Of a stretch of DNA of 61,978 nt, positions 35,850 through 43,502 are shown piece by piece. A model generated the notes under the pieces. That model had not been told where the DNA came from and did not search any database. It saw nothing but the letters and a program-made list of their open reading frames with translations. Origin of the DNA: Cognaticolwellia aestuarii (GTDB lineage: Bacteria; Pseudomonadota; Gammaproteobacteria; Enterobacterales; Alteromonadaceae); the NCBI RefSeq assembly GCF_002000025.1, contig NZ_MUZV01000017.1:1-61978 (forward strand), written 5' to 3'. The position numbers and the translations under genes are program-made. Position 1 is the first letter of the stretch; each line of letters opens with the position of its first letter.

Positions 35850-36275
35850 TCATGTTTTAGGGGGATTAACTTTGTTATACAGCCATTTTACAATATCTCG
35901 CCAGGTTAATAGTCCTACGGGCTTATTTTGACTATTGATCACGGGAAGGCAGGAGACACCAGTATCGTGAAATATCTTGATGGCGGCAGAAAAGTTACTG
36001 AATTGTTCTATTGCGACTAACTTTCTTGTGACTATCTGATGCACGCGTTTGTTGAGCATTGCCAAGTCTTTTTTGCTTGCTGTAGGTAGCTCTTGGTTAG
36101 AATTGGTGGCTTTTAGGTAGTCTCGCTCGGAAATAACAGCGACAAGTTCATTGCTGCTATTTACCACGAGTAAATGATGAAATTTATGCTTGATAAATAA
36201 CTCTCTGACCACAGCAAGGCGTTCATCCATATTAATGCAGGTGACATCGTTAGTCATAATGTCTTCAATCTTCAT
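35850..36275 (-). CDS. CBS-pair protein
   Basis: 141 aa, two CBS domains and nothing else (MKIEDIMTNDVTCINMDERLAVVRELF ... VISERDYLK; then IVTRKLVAIEQFSNFSAAIKIFHDTGVSCLPVINSQNKPVGLLTWRDIVKWL). Such free CBS pairs bind adenine nucleotides and regulate partner proteins. CAGGAAAAAAAG precedes the ATG. It lies between the TonB/sigma operon (convergent) and two PepSY genes on its own strand; no partner can be named. Confidence 0.8.
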   Translation of the reverse strand: MKIEDIMTNDVTCINMDERLAVVRELFIKHKFHHLLVVNSSNELVAVISERDYLKATNSNQELPTASKKDLAMLNKRVHQIVTRKLVAIEQFSNFSAAIKIFHDTGVSCLPVINSQNKPVGLLTWRDIVKWLYNKVNPPKT

Positions 36276-36421
36276 GTCTTTTTTTCCTGATTTTTACCTG
36301 TAGATACAATAACGCTAAGGTTTGCTAGCCTGAGTTATCGACGAATTATAAGTGGTACATTTGGAAAAATGCTTATCTCTAATCTTAATCGTGTCATAGA
36401 TTATTATCTATAAAAGAGTCG

Positions 36422-37147
36422 CTAAATGTATTTTTTATGATATTTTCCAAGGCGTAGCAGGTGTATTGCCCATACTAAACCTGAAAGTGTTAACCACAAA
36501 GTAACAAAAGCAAAAAATATAATTTGCACATTATTAAAGCTCCCTTCGTGATTGTAATCCATGAAATGCAACATAAAAAAGAAATTCGCAAAACGTTTGT
36601 CGCTATTGCTATGGCCAACTAAGCGACCTGAGCCTTGTTCAACATACACGCTGGTTTGGAGTTTATCCGAGAAGTTTACTTGCCAACTTGGATTTTTTTG
36701 TTTGGTAAAATCAGCAATATTACCCGTGAGTAAGGTGGTTGATGTGATGTTGCCTGGGCCGTTGTAACTTGCTTTAGCAATGTCTGTGGCAAGTTGTTTA
36801 TCAACTATGGTTAGTTCACCTGATATTGCGTTCACAAGTTGGTAGGTGTTGGCAAAATGCTGATACAGAGCTTGTTCTTTTGTTAGTAGATAATAGGGCT
36901 TCGATAATAAGGTGGTTTGTGATAATTCTATGGTGTCTGGGTAAGCTGCTAATATTGACTCAACAGGCAGTAAGTCTTTTTCAGCGATTATATTTTGTTT
37001 AGTGCTAATGGCTTGACGATAAGCATTTCCTCGGGCTTTATTGTGATCAATCACATTAAATATTAGACCACTTAAGACCCAAATAAATACTTGTAAACCG
37101 ATCAATAATGACACCCACTTATGAATTTTTTTGACCCATTGCATCAT
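36422..37147 (-). CDS. PepSY-domain membrane protein (second gene of pair)
   Basis: 241 aa. N-terminal helix after a His motif (KKIHKWVSLLIGLQVFIWVLSGLIF), a PepSY-like periplasmic part (KASYNGPGNITSTTLL, WQVNFSDKLQTSVYVEQGSGRLVGH), a C-terminal helix with LHFMDYNHEGSFNN just before it. It is the short two-helix PepSY form. Its ATG overlaps the stop of the upstream PepSY gene (ATGA), so both proteins are made together and probably form a complex. The conserved His in HKW and LHFMDY suggests heme binding and electron transfer. Confidence 0.75.
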   Translation of the reverse strand: MMQWVKKIHKWVSLLIGLQVFIWVLSGLIFNVIDHNKARGNAYRQAISTKQNIIAEKDLLPVESILAAYPDTIELSQTTLLSKPYYLLTKEQALYQHFANTYQLVNAISGELTIVDKQLATDIAKASYNGPGNITSTTLLTGNIADFTKQKNPSWQVNFSDKLQTSVYVEQGSGRLVGHSNSDKRFANFFFMLHFMDYNHEGSFNNVQIIFFAFVTLWLTLSGLVWAIHLLRLGKYHKKYI

Positions 37148-37965
37148 GATTTATCATCCATTGATAACGTATTGTTTTCACCTATATATTTAGAACTTTT
37201 TATCGCTTTTTTACGCTGCCTTATTATTGGTTTTATCGCTTTATAATAGCTTAGTACTAAGCCACTGCAGGTCGCGAAAATAGCCAATAAGGCAAAAATA
37301 AACAACAACCAATTACTGACATTTTCTCCGTCATCATAATCCATGACATGCAACCGAAACATCCAATCAAATAAACGCCAGAATTCATGACGCTTAGTCA
37401 CTATTTTTCCACTATTGGCTGATATATACAGTGCGGGAGAGCCGAAATCATCAAAATTAATACGCCATGCAGGTAAATGTCGTGCACTTAACTCAAAAGG
37501 CGGATCTGCAGTAATTAACTCTGCACTTATCAATTCGCCCCGGCCAGAATAAGCATGCTTTGCTAGCGCTAATGCCTTATTTTTATTTAGTGGTGATAGC
37601 AAATCACCGTTCGTCGCATCAACTATATACTTTTGGCTATTAACATTAAACCGATAGACTTCGCGATCGATTAACAACCCAACACTGAGGTTTTCTGCTT
37701 GCGGGTACTGCCGAAATAGCGCTTTTGATGAGTAGGTTAAATGTTCAGGCTGTATTTTATTTTGATGATTAATGATTAGGCTATCACCATGTATATAGTC
37801 GATATCAAAAAAGACCATATAAGCACCCGTAATAGACCAAATAATGAATTGTGCCCCGATAAGCAATGCTAACCACTTATGAATTTTATGACTGAGGCTA
37901 AGCAGCCTTATCGGCTTTCTGTTGATTTTTTTAACGTGTGTGGTGTTAATTGTGCTTTGCTCCAC
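37144..37965 (-). CDS. PepSY-domain membrane protein (first gene of pair)
   Basis: 273 aa from a GTG at 37965. Same plan as its partner downstream: LSHKIHKWLALLIGAQFIIWSITGAYMVFF, a PepSY periplasmic domain (LAKHAYSGRGELISAELI, WRINFDDFGSPALYISANSGKIVTKR), and a second helix after FRLHVMDYDDGENVSNWL. The two genes look like an old tandem duplication: shared HKW, HxMDY and SGxG positions. No TonB receptor is adjacent. Upstream is the MITE region, so the promoter may have been moved or altered. Confidence 0.75.
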   Translation of the reverse strand: MEQSTINTTHVKKINRKPIRLLSLSHKIHKWLALLIGAQFIIWSITGAYMVFFDIDYIHGDSLIINHQNKIQPEHLTYSSKALFRQYPQAENLSVGLLIDREVYRFNVNSQKYIVDATNGDLLSPLNKNKALALAKHAYSGRGELISAELITADPPFELSARHLPAWRINFDDFGSPALYISANSGKIVTKRHEFWRLFDWMFRLHVMDYDDGENVSNWLLFIFALLAIFATCSGLVLSYYKAIKPIIRQRKKAIKSSKYIGENNTLSMDDKS

Positions 37966-38156
37966 AATAAATTAACTATTGCCAGTATGGCTAGCAGAGC
38001 TTAACGCTGTCACTCTATCGCGTTAGCTCATTGATGATTTTTAGCATATATCATTGTGTCATAGTATCGCTAAAAATTTAATAATAACAGTGTCATAATA
38101 AGTATAAAGCCACGGTATAGAAATGTTCAATATTATAACCTTACTACCAAAATATA

Positions 38157-38401
38157 TTAATTTAACCTGAACTCTGGATAAGCAGCACTTGTTCAATCCT
38201 CCCTTTTAAACCATTATCTGCGTTAAAACGTCGATAAATAGCGCGCTATTAATAAACGTTTTGCCTTGGAAATGGCATAAAATGAAGCATTGATGATATC
38301 TATTAGTGATGTTCACCTTGCTATAGCATTTACTTTGCCACCTAAGCATCTTATTCACTTGAATATCAAGCACTCATTATCCAGAGTTCAGGTTAATTTA
38401 A
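38157..38401. mobile_element. 227-bp MITE with 9-bp target-site duplication
   Basis: Terminal inverted repeats CCTGAACTCTGGATAA (38166-38181) and its exact complement (38377-38392), extended imperfectly inward (GCAGCACTTG.TTCAA against a similar inner segment). Direct repeats TTAATTTAA flank it on both sides (38157-38165, 38393-38401), the hallmark of transposition. No open frame inside; a palindromic stretch with AATAGCGCGCTATT between AAAACGT and ACGTTTT lies at 38225-38262. Must be mobilised in trans by an IS with the same ends, perhaps of the IS4 type (9-bp duplications), which is a guess. Confidence 0.82.
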
Positions 38402-38597
38402 GAGCATGTTTTTGGGTTTGATAAAGCGCAAAGATATGGTGTAGAAGTCTTTAATATTCACTCTTTGCTTATTAACCTGTTAGTTTATTTTTATCGCGCT
38501 CAGTGCTGGCTAAAAATAATGCTTATTGTGGCACTGGGCTTATTTGTTAATAGATAAGGCTTTTGCAAGCCGTTAAAATTAAGGCATACTAATAAAA

Positions 38598-38629
38598 TAT
38601 CAGGTTAATAAGTAAGTATTAACCTGATA
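38598..38629. promoter_or_regulatory. 13-bp perfect inverted repeat upstream of a small gene
   Basis: TATCAGGTTAATA (38598-38610), 6-base loop AGTAAG, TATTAACCTGATA (38617-38629), 28 bases before the ATG at 38658. The half-motif TATTAACCTG occurs again at 38470-38479. An operator dyad or a leader hairpin; no T-run follows. Confidence 0.5.
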
Positions 38630-38657
38630 AAGTGTTGCTCCCAAGCTTAGGTTATTT

Positions 38658-39080
38658 ATGAATATTATGACTGAACAACTGCCTATCTCTATTCGAGTTA
38701 GCGATGATTTAATTGCTGAAATAAGTAATATAGTGGCGATCAGTAATAAACTTGAAGCCCAATTGAATTTTCACACGATGACCGCTAACTGGTATGGCGA
38801 TGAAGAAAATATTCTAGAGATAAATTTTTATTTGCTTTGTATGGCAGAATTCAAAGATAGCGAAGTTTCACAATCTCACGTGGTTAAAAAAGAATGCTTA
38901 GCTGACGATGTTTTGATGGTGCCCTTATCAAATAAACACGTAGATTGTTACGTAGCCATAACAGCATCAGAGCAAGGGTTACTGCTACAGACGCCAAAGC
39001 TGCTTTCCGGTTACTTAGGGAAAAAGCTGACCAAAGTACTTAACTTGATTGCAGAGCGTTACCAGTTTAAACATATTTAA
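38658..39080 (+). CDS. Unknown 140-aa soluble protein
   Basis: Cytoplasmic, no signal peptide. Helix at ~20-40 (IAEISNIVAISNKLEAQLNF) and alternating strands (ILEINFYLLCMAEF, VDCYVAITASEQGLLLQTP) suggest a small alpha/beta domain. Cys in LLCMAEF, KKECLADD and VDCYVAI. TAGG lies 6 bases before the ATG. A 13-bp inverted repeat sits in the leader and an sRNA-like element begins 43 bases downstream. I recognise no family. Confidence 0.6.
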   Translation: MNIMTEQLPISIRVSDDLIAEISNIVAISNKLEAQLNFHTMTANWYGDEENILEINFYLLCMAEFKDSEVSQSHVVKKECLADDVLMVPLSNKHVDCYVAITASEQGLLLQTPKLLSGYLGKKLTKVLNLIAERYQFKHI

Positions 39081-39123
39081 GTTAATAAATACAAGGTAGT
39101 AAAATTTATTTAAATTAATTTTT

Positions 39124-39247
39124 AATAAAATTGAACTATTACCTACGAAGACACTCTTACTTAATAAGAGATTCTCCCCTCGGTTTTGTTTTTATTAGTG
39201 TTTTTATATTATTGTTATACGCTCCTCATTTGAGGGGCGTTTTTTTT
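39124..39247 (+). ncRNA. sRNA-like repeated element, copy 1
   Basis: Begins with AATAAAATTGAACTA, contains GAGATTCTCCCCTCGG and a U-rich stretch, and ends in an intrinsic terminator (ACGCTCCTCA / TGAGGGGCGT and eight T). CTCTTA-N5-TAAGAG can form a small stem before the C-rich stretch. CCCCTC (39176-39181) can also pair with GAGGGG of the terminator stem. A second copy lies at 40459-40578 and the two flank the PEP-CTERM gene. Overall plan (C-rich seed, U-rich region, terminator) is that of an Hfq-type sRNA; promoter elements are not clear. Confidence 0.6.
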
Positions 39248-39412
39248 GCCTGAAATATTTATAAGTCTGAAATGATATCTGTAAATATGAATAATATTAT
39301 CTATATTTATCAACTGGTTGAACAGTTTGTAGTGTCAACTTTATTTACAAGTACATTGTAAGTGCTTCGTATATCATATTGAAGCCCTTTTAAAACGGTT
39401 GTTTTAATTTGT

Positions 39413-39428
39413 TGGCTCGACTTTTGCT
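39413..39428 (+). promoter_or_regulatory. Sigma-54 promoter of PEP-CTERM gene 2
   Basis: TGGCTCGACTTTTGCT: GG and GC exactly 10 bases apart; one mismatch to TGGCACG-N4-TTGCT. About 78 bases before the ATG at 39506. PEP-CTERM genes with sigma-54 promoters, driven by PrsK/PrsR-type systems, are known in other bacteria. Confidence 0.75.
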
Positions 39429-39505
39429 TGTGTTGTTTTATGTATGATAACTTATAGTAAGTTATCTTCGAAAAATTAAATTAAGCACTACTTAAAGGTA
39501 ATTAA

Positions 39506-40240
39506 ATGAAGTTTAAAATTATAGCAGCTCTATTCATCACAACACTGACATTTGCTAGTTCAGTAGTAAATGCCAGTCTTATACTAGGTACGGGTACAGG
39601 AAGCTTACGTGGTAATGACCTAACCGATCCAGAGAATGATGGCGCACACGATGCCGATATTAACTATAACGCAACCTTTAACGCGAATAGCGAACCAGGA
39701 TTTGGTGGTGGAGAATACTCATTTAATGTTTTTGATAATGTTTTAAGTGGTGGTAATGGTAAATGGTGTTGTGAGAGTGTTGGCACAGCAGCGAAAAACC
39801 TTAACGATGCTAACGTTACAGGCTTATGGGTAGAAGCTAACTTTGGTTCTACACAATACTTTCTCGATGCATTTACGTTGTCATCAGCCAATGATGTTGC
39901 CGGAAGAGATGCAGATCAATGGCGAATTTTAGGTTCAAATGATGGCGTGAATTACACTTCAATATATACTTACGATAACAACGGTCTATCGATTTGGAAT
40001 CAGCGTTTTCAAGTGGTTGAATTTTCTGTTGCTGAAAACGACTTTGTCAGCACACAGGCTTACAGTATTTTTCGTTATGAAGCATACTCAACAGTAAGTG
40101 CCAACGCACATCAATTAGGCGAACTGGAGTTTTTTGGTACTCAGTCTGTACAATCTGCAGCGCAGGTACCAGAACCATCAACATTAGCAATATTCTCATT
40201 AGCATTACTTACATTTGGCGCACGTCGCTTTAAAAAGTAA
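39506..40240 (+). CDS. PEP-CTERM sorting-signal protein 2 (discoidin-like)
   Basis: 244 aa. Signal peptide ~1-23. The body has a pattern like F5/8-type (discoidin) carbohydrate-binding domains: GLWVEANFGSTQYFLDAFTLSSANDVAGRDADQWRILGSNDG, here quoted only in part, and ending AHQLGELEFFGT. C-terminal exosortase signal VPEPSTLAIF + hydrophobic helix + RRFKK, almost the same as in the protein at 13997. AAGG 8 bases before the ATG. Likely exported and surface-attached; binding to polysaccharide is suggested by the fold. Flanked by two sRNA-like repeats. Confidence 0.85.
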   Translation: MKFKIIAALFITTLTFASSVVNASLILGTGTGSLRGNDLTDPENDGAHDADINYNATFNANSEPGFGGGEYSFNVFDNVLSGGNGKWCCESVGTAAKNLNDANVTGLWVEANFGSTQYFLDAFTLSSANDVAGRDADQWRILGSNDGVNYTSIYTYDNNGLSIWNQRFQVVEFSVAENDFVSTQAYSIFRYEAYSTVSANAHQLGELEFFGTQSVQSAAQVPEPSTLAIFSLALLTFGARRFKK

Positions 40241-40255
40241 GGGTATAATGTTGTA

Positions 40256-40283
40256 AAAAAAGCCTTTGTAGAGGCTTTTTTTA
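40256..40283 (+). terminator. Intrinsic terminator
   Basis: AAAAAAGCCT / AGGCTTTTTT with loop TTGTAG, right behind PEP-CTERM gene 2. Confidence 0.85.
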
Positions 40284-40329
40284 TGAGAGCAATATAATCG
40301 GCTTTTATATACTGTGGCTTTAGTGATGA

Positions 40330-40394
40330 GTGAAAGCCAAACTTATTTTACAAGTTAAAGGTTGTAACTAGCCAAAATAAAGCTGCTTTCACGC
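40330..40394. repeat. Nested imperfect inverted repeat
   Basis: Outer arms GTGAAAGC / GCTTTCAC (40330-40337, 40387-40394) and inner arms TTATTTT / AAAATAA make a ~20-bp interrupted hairpin. It may be a decayed mobile repeat or an RNA structure. The remaining stretch to 40458 has nothing else. Confidence 0.4.
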
Positions 40395-40458
40395 CGCAAT
40401 ACTTCTAATGGCGGGAAGATGGTTTTAGTGAAATATTGATTTTTATTAATTTATGTTA

Positions 40459-40578
40459 AATAAAATTGAACTAAGTGTGATTTAGTTACTCTGAGTTAAT
40501 AAGAGATTCTCCCCTCGGTTTTATTTTAGATAATTTTATGTTTTGTTATACGCTCCTCATATGAGGGGCGTTTTTTTT
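40459..40578 (+). ncRNA. sRNA-like repeated element, copy 2
   Basis: Same blocks as copy 1, in the same order and orientation: AATAAAATTGAACTA, 23 variable bases, TTAATAAGAGATTCTCCC, CTCGGTTTT, U-rich spacer, GTTATACGCTCCTCAT, TGAGGGGCG and T-run. The 23-base segment after the first block is diverged yet equal in length, and the terminator loop differs by one base. The conserved blocks and free spacers argue for a functional RNA and not a recent duplication. Confidence 0.6.
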
Positions 40579-40734
40579 ATCTGTGCATTGTGATTGCTGC
40601 GTCTTTATCAGTTCGTTACTTTGCTTTCATACCTTAAAGCCATACCTTGAAGTTATAACTGTCATCCATTTCGGAATGAAATCTAAATGATTAAAGCGAT
40701 ATACTAAGAAAAACTATTAAGCTATGGACGTAAT

Positions 40735-42807
40735 ATGTCTCGTATTATTTTTTGCCTTTTACTAGTGAGCACAATCAATTTTAGTGTTAGTGCATTTGCT
40801 ACCACACACTTTTCTTTAAATGGAAGAATTGTAGATGAGGATAATCATGCTTTAGCCGGAGTTGTGGTAGCAGTCAACAGTGTTAATGCTGTGACCAATG
40901 AACAAGGGCGATTTAGTTTAAACGCTGCTACTAATGACATTTACCAACTAAAATTTACGAAAGACGGTTACTTCCAAGCAATTCAGACTTTTAGTCATTT
41001 TGAACTAGCAGAGTCTGGAGAAATTACCGACATTAGTTTAGTCAAAAAAGCGCCTAAACGTGTCATGTTAGCGTTTGGTGGTGATGTGATGATGGGGCGT
41101 CGCTTTTATCAACCTTACTTTGGCGATGCTGTACTCATTCACCCCGACAATAAACTCGATAATAGCAAAGCGATAGTTCAGCACATTAAGCCTTATATGA
41201 GTTTGGCTGACTACGCCGCGGTTAATTTAGAAACTCAAATAGCGGATGAAAAGCCAGCAGAGCGCGCGCCAAAATCAGTCACCTTTTATTCTGAACCAGA
41301 AATACTTTCTGCGTTAACCTGGGCGGGCATTGATTATGTTTCGTTAGGGAATAACCATACCTATGACTATATGGACTCAGGCCTACATTCAACATTAGCT
41401 TTTCTTGAAAAAAGTGAATTAGGGTATTCCGGTGCGGGTATTGATGAAAAATCAGCGTTGAAAGCTCATACTGAAACTATTAAAAATACTGACTTCGCCA
41501 TGTTAGGTTATGTGGGATGGGAGGGCAGTGCGAACCCAACACAAACGGCAAATGACCAACACGGTGGCGCCGCATATGGTTCGATGAAAAATATGCTCAG
41601 CTCAGTGAGTGCTGAAGTTGACCAGAATAAAGTCACCATAGTGCAATATCACGGCAGTCAAGAGTATGCTAATAGTCCAACCGGTGTAACGGAACAACGC
41701 TTAAAATCTTCATTAGATGCCGGCGCAGCACTCGCTATTGCTCATCATCCACATGTGACTCAAGGTTTAGAGTTATATAACAATAAACTGATTGCTTATT
41801 CGATGGGTAATTTCATCTTCGATCAAAACTTTAGTGCGACTCAGCATAGTTTTATTCTTTATGTCTGGCTTGATGATGGCAAGTTTCACCGTGCTGAAAT
41901 TGTGCCGGTGTATGTCAAAGGCTATAAACCCACACCCGCAACTGGCATGCATCGCTTTACGGTTATGAAACGCTTAACTGAACTTTCTAGACAAAGAAAT
42001 ACGTTGATCACACCGTCAGGCGGTCACGGTATTATTCAAGCAAGTCATCACTTATCAAGTGAACAACTAACACCGCCAAGTAGAAAAGTAACCTTGGCCG
42101 TTGATTTAGTGAATAATGAAAAAGTTATACCACTCTATCAATTGCCATGGCATAAAACCATCAGTGCTGTTGAACTACCAGATAATAATGTTAGCTATCG
42201 TCTGGGGACTAACTTAATTAATGGGAGTGACTTTGAAAGTTTTACCACCTTTAACAGTCCTGAGCGTGTTTGGCTTTTTGAGCGCAAAGCTGCATCATTA
42301 AATAACTTTGGTGCTAGTGGTCAGCGTAGCTTGAATATAAAGTTAAGTGCAGGGCAGCCAAGTACGTTTGGCATGCAAAGCTTTCGTCGTGTTTATAAAG
42401 CAAGCAGCGCAATGACGGTTAAAGCTAAATTTAATGTGCAAGCACCGGTGAAAATTAACTTTTATTGGCAAGGGCGAAAAAACCGTCAGAAGTTGTTTGA
42501 TGCTTTTGATAACAGCCCTAAACATTTGATTGGTTCCGCTGGGTTAATGGCAAAGCAGGCATGGCAGAATGTTGAATTAGATTTTAATTCTCCGCGCATT
42601 GGATACCGGAGTTACCGGGTAATAGCTGAAATAGTATTGCAAAGTGGCAGTAAATCAACGATTGATATTGATGACTTTGCATTGGTAGAGTGGCAGAGTG
42701 CTTTCAGCAAAAATGCTCAACCAAATTTTTATAATACTTTAAGTTATCAAGCGGCTTATCTAGGTATTGATCAACCAGTATCAGCGCCGATTATGATACA
42801 GCATTAA
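40735..42807 (+). CDS. CapA-like (poly-gamma-glutamate capsule family) exported protein
   Basis: 690 aa, signal peptide ~1-22. Residues ~25-105 are a carboxypeptidase-regulatory-like beta domain (LNGRIVDEDNHALAGVVVAVN). Residues ~108-390 are a PGA_cap metallophosphatase-type domain: LAFGGDVMMGRRF (115-117 GGD), AAVNLETQIAD, YVSLGNNHTYDYMDSGL, VQYHGSQEYA, AHHPHVTQGLELY, SMGNFIFDQNF. The remaining ~300 residues look like a beta-rich binding module. No capB/capC ligase is present, so synthesis of a capsule here is unlikely. Followed by an ArgR-like gene and the D-glutamate cluster. Confidence 0.8.
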   Translation: MSRIIFCLLLVSTINFSVSAFATTHFSLNGRIVDEDNHALAGVVVAVNSVNAVTNEQGRFSLNAATNDIYQLKFTKDGYFQAIQTFSHFELAESGEITDISLVKKAPKRVMLAFGGDVMMGRRFYQPYFGDAVLIHPDNKLDNSKAIVQHIKPYMSLADYAAVNLETQIADEKPAERAPKSVTFYSEPEILSALTWAGIDYVSLGNNHTYDYMDSGLHSTLAFLEKSELGYSGAGIDEKSALKAHTETIKNTDFAMLGYVGWEGSANPTQTANDQHGGAAYGSMKNMLSSVSAEVDQNKVTIVQYHGSQEYANSPTGVTEQRLKSSLDAGAALAIAHHPHVTQGLELYNNKLIAYSMGNFIFDQNFSATQHSFILYVWLDDGKFHRAEIVPVYVKGYKPTPATGMHRFTVMKRLTELSRQRNTLITPSGGHGIIQASHHLSSEQLTPPSRKVTLAVDLVNNEKVIPLYQLPWHKTISAVELPDNNVSYRLGTNLINGSDFESFTTFNSPERVWLFERKAASLNNFGASGQRSLNIKLSAGQPSTFGMQSFRRVYKASSAMTVKAKFNVQAPVKINFYWQGRKNRQKLFDAFDNSPKHLIGSAGLMAKQAWQNVELDFNSPRIGYRSYRVIAEIVLQSGSKSTIDIDDFALVEWQSAFSKNAQPNFYNTLSYQAAYLGIDQPVSAPIMIQH

Positions 42808-42860
42808 CAGCAATTAGTTTGCTTAACATCAATAATAACGACATAGGATCAATAAGTAGT

Positions 42861-43325
42861 ATGAAAGTTGCAGAGCCTGAGTTAATCAATACGTTTAAGG
42901 CATTATTGCAAGACCAACGCTTCGGGTCGCAGTTACAACTTGCGCGTGCTTTATCGTTGCGTGGCTTTGAAAATGTTACCCAAACTCGAGTATCGCGCTT
43001 ATTACATAAGGTTGGAGCTGTAAAAATTCGTAATCACAATAATGATGCTGTTTATCGTTTACCTGAAAAGCAGCATATTCCCTGTGGCCAGCAAGCGATA
43101 GATTCAGTCGTGCTAGATATTAAGCATAACCAGGTGCAAATTATTATTAAGACAGTTATTGGCGCTGCAACGTTGATCGCTAAAATGATTGAGAGCATGG
43201 GTGAACAGTCGGGGGTCTTGGCTTGCATGGCAAGTGACAGTACTATTTTAGTGATCCCAACGGATGTTGAGCGTATTCAACAAACCATGACGGCGATAAT
43301 TGAGCACGTTAATTTGAATCGTTAG
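42861..43325 (+). CDS. ArgR-family regulator with altered ligand motif
   Basis: 154 aa from the ATG at 42861. N-terminal ArgR winged helix (LINTFKALLQDQRFGSQLQLARAL, VTQTRVSRLLHKVGAVKIRN). In the C-terminal hexamer domain, the family's AGDDTI, whose two Asp bind arginine, reads ASDSTI, so one Asp is replaced by Ser. This may be a paralogue with a different ligand. It lies 53 bases behind the CapA-like gene, probably in one operon, and close to D-glutamate genes, which suggests that it senses a related amino acid; this is inference. Confidence 0.72.
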   Translation: MKVAEPELINTFKALLQDQRFGSQLQLARALSLRGFENVTQTRVSRLLHKVGAVKIRNHNNDAVYRLPEKQHIPCGQQAIDSVVLDIKHNQVQIIIKTVIGAATLIAKMIESMGEQSGVLACMASDSTILVIPTDVERIQQTMTAIIEHVNLNR

Positions 43326-43380
43326 TGATAATTACCCATTAAGTAACATACGGAGCAGAGCTGTTGTGAAGATTGATGAT

Positions 43381-43401
43381 AAAAAGCCCTGCAAGCAGGG
43401 C
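43381..43401 (-). terminator. Intrinsic terminator of dgcN-dgcA
   Basis: On the minus strand GCCCTG-CTTG-CAGGGC followed by TTTTT. Ends the D-glutamate operon transcript. Confidence 0.85.
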
Positions 43402-43502
43402 AATAGTTCAGGGAGTCATCTTAAATAGTGGTTGAATATGATTATTTATCATGAGCTTAAACTTTTTTGTGAACGTTCAGGTTATCATGCTCAATAGCGC
43501 CA

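Noticed and set aside
40735-42807. Capsule (poly-gamma-glutamate) synthesis by the CapA-like protein
   Set aside because: No capB/capC ligase genes nearby; the neighbours are catabolic, so a role in use of such compounds is favoured.
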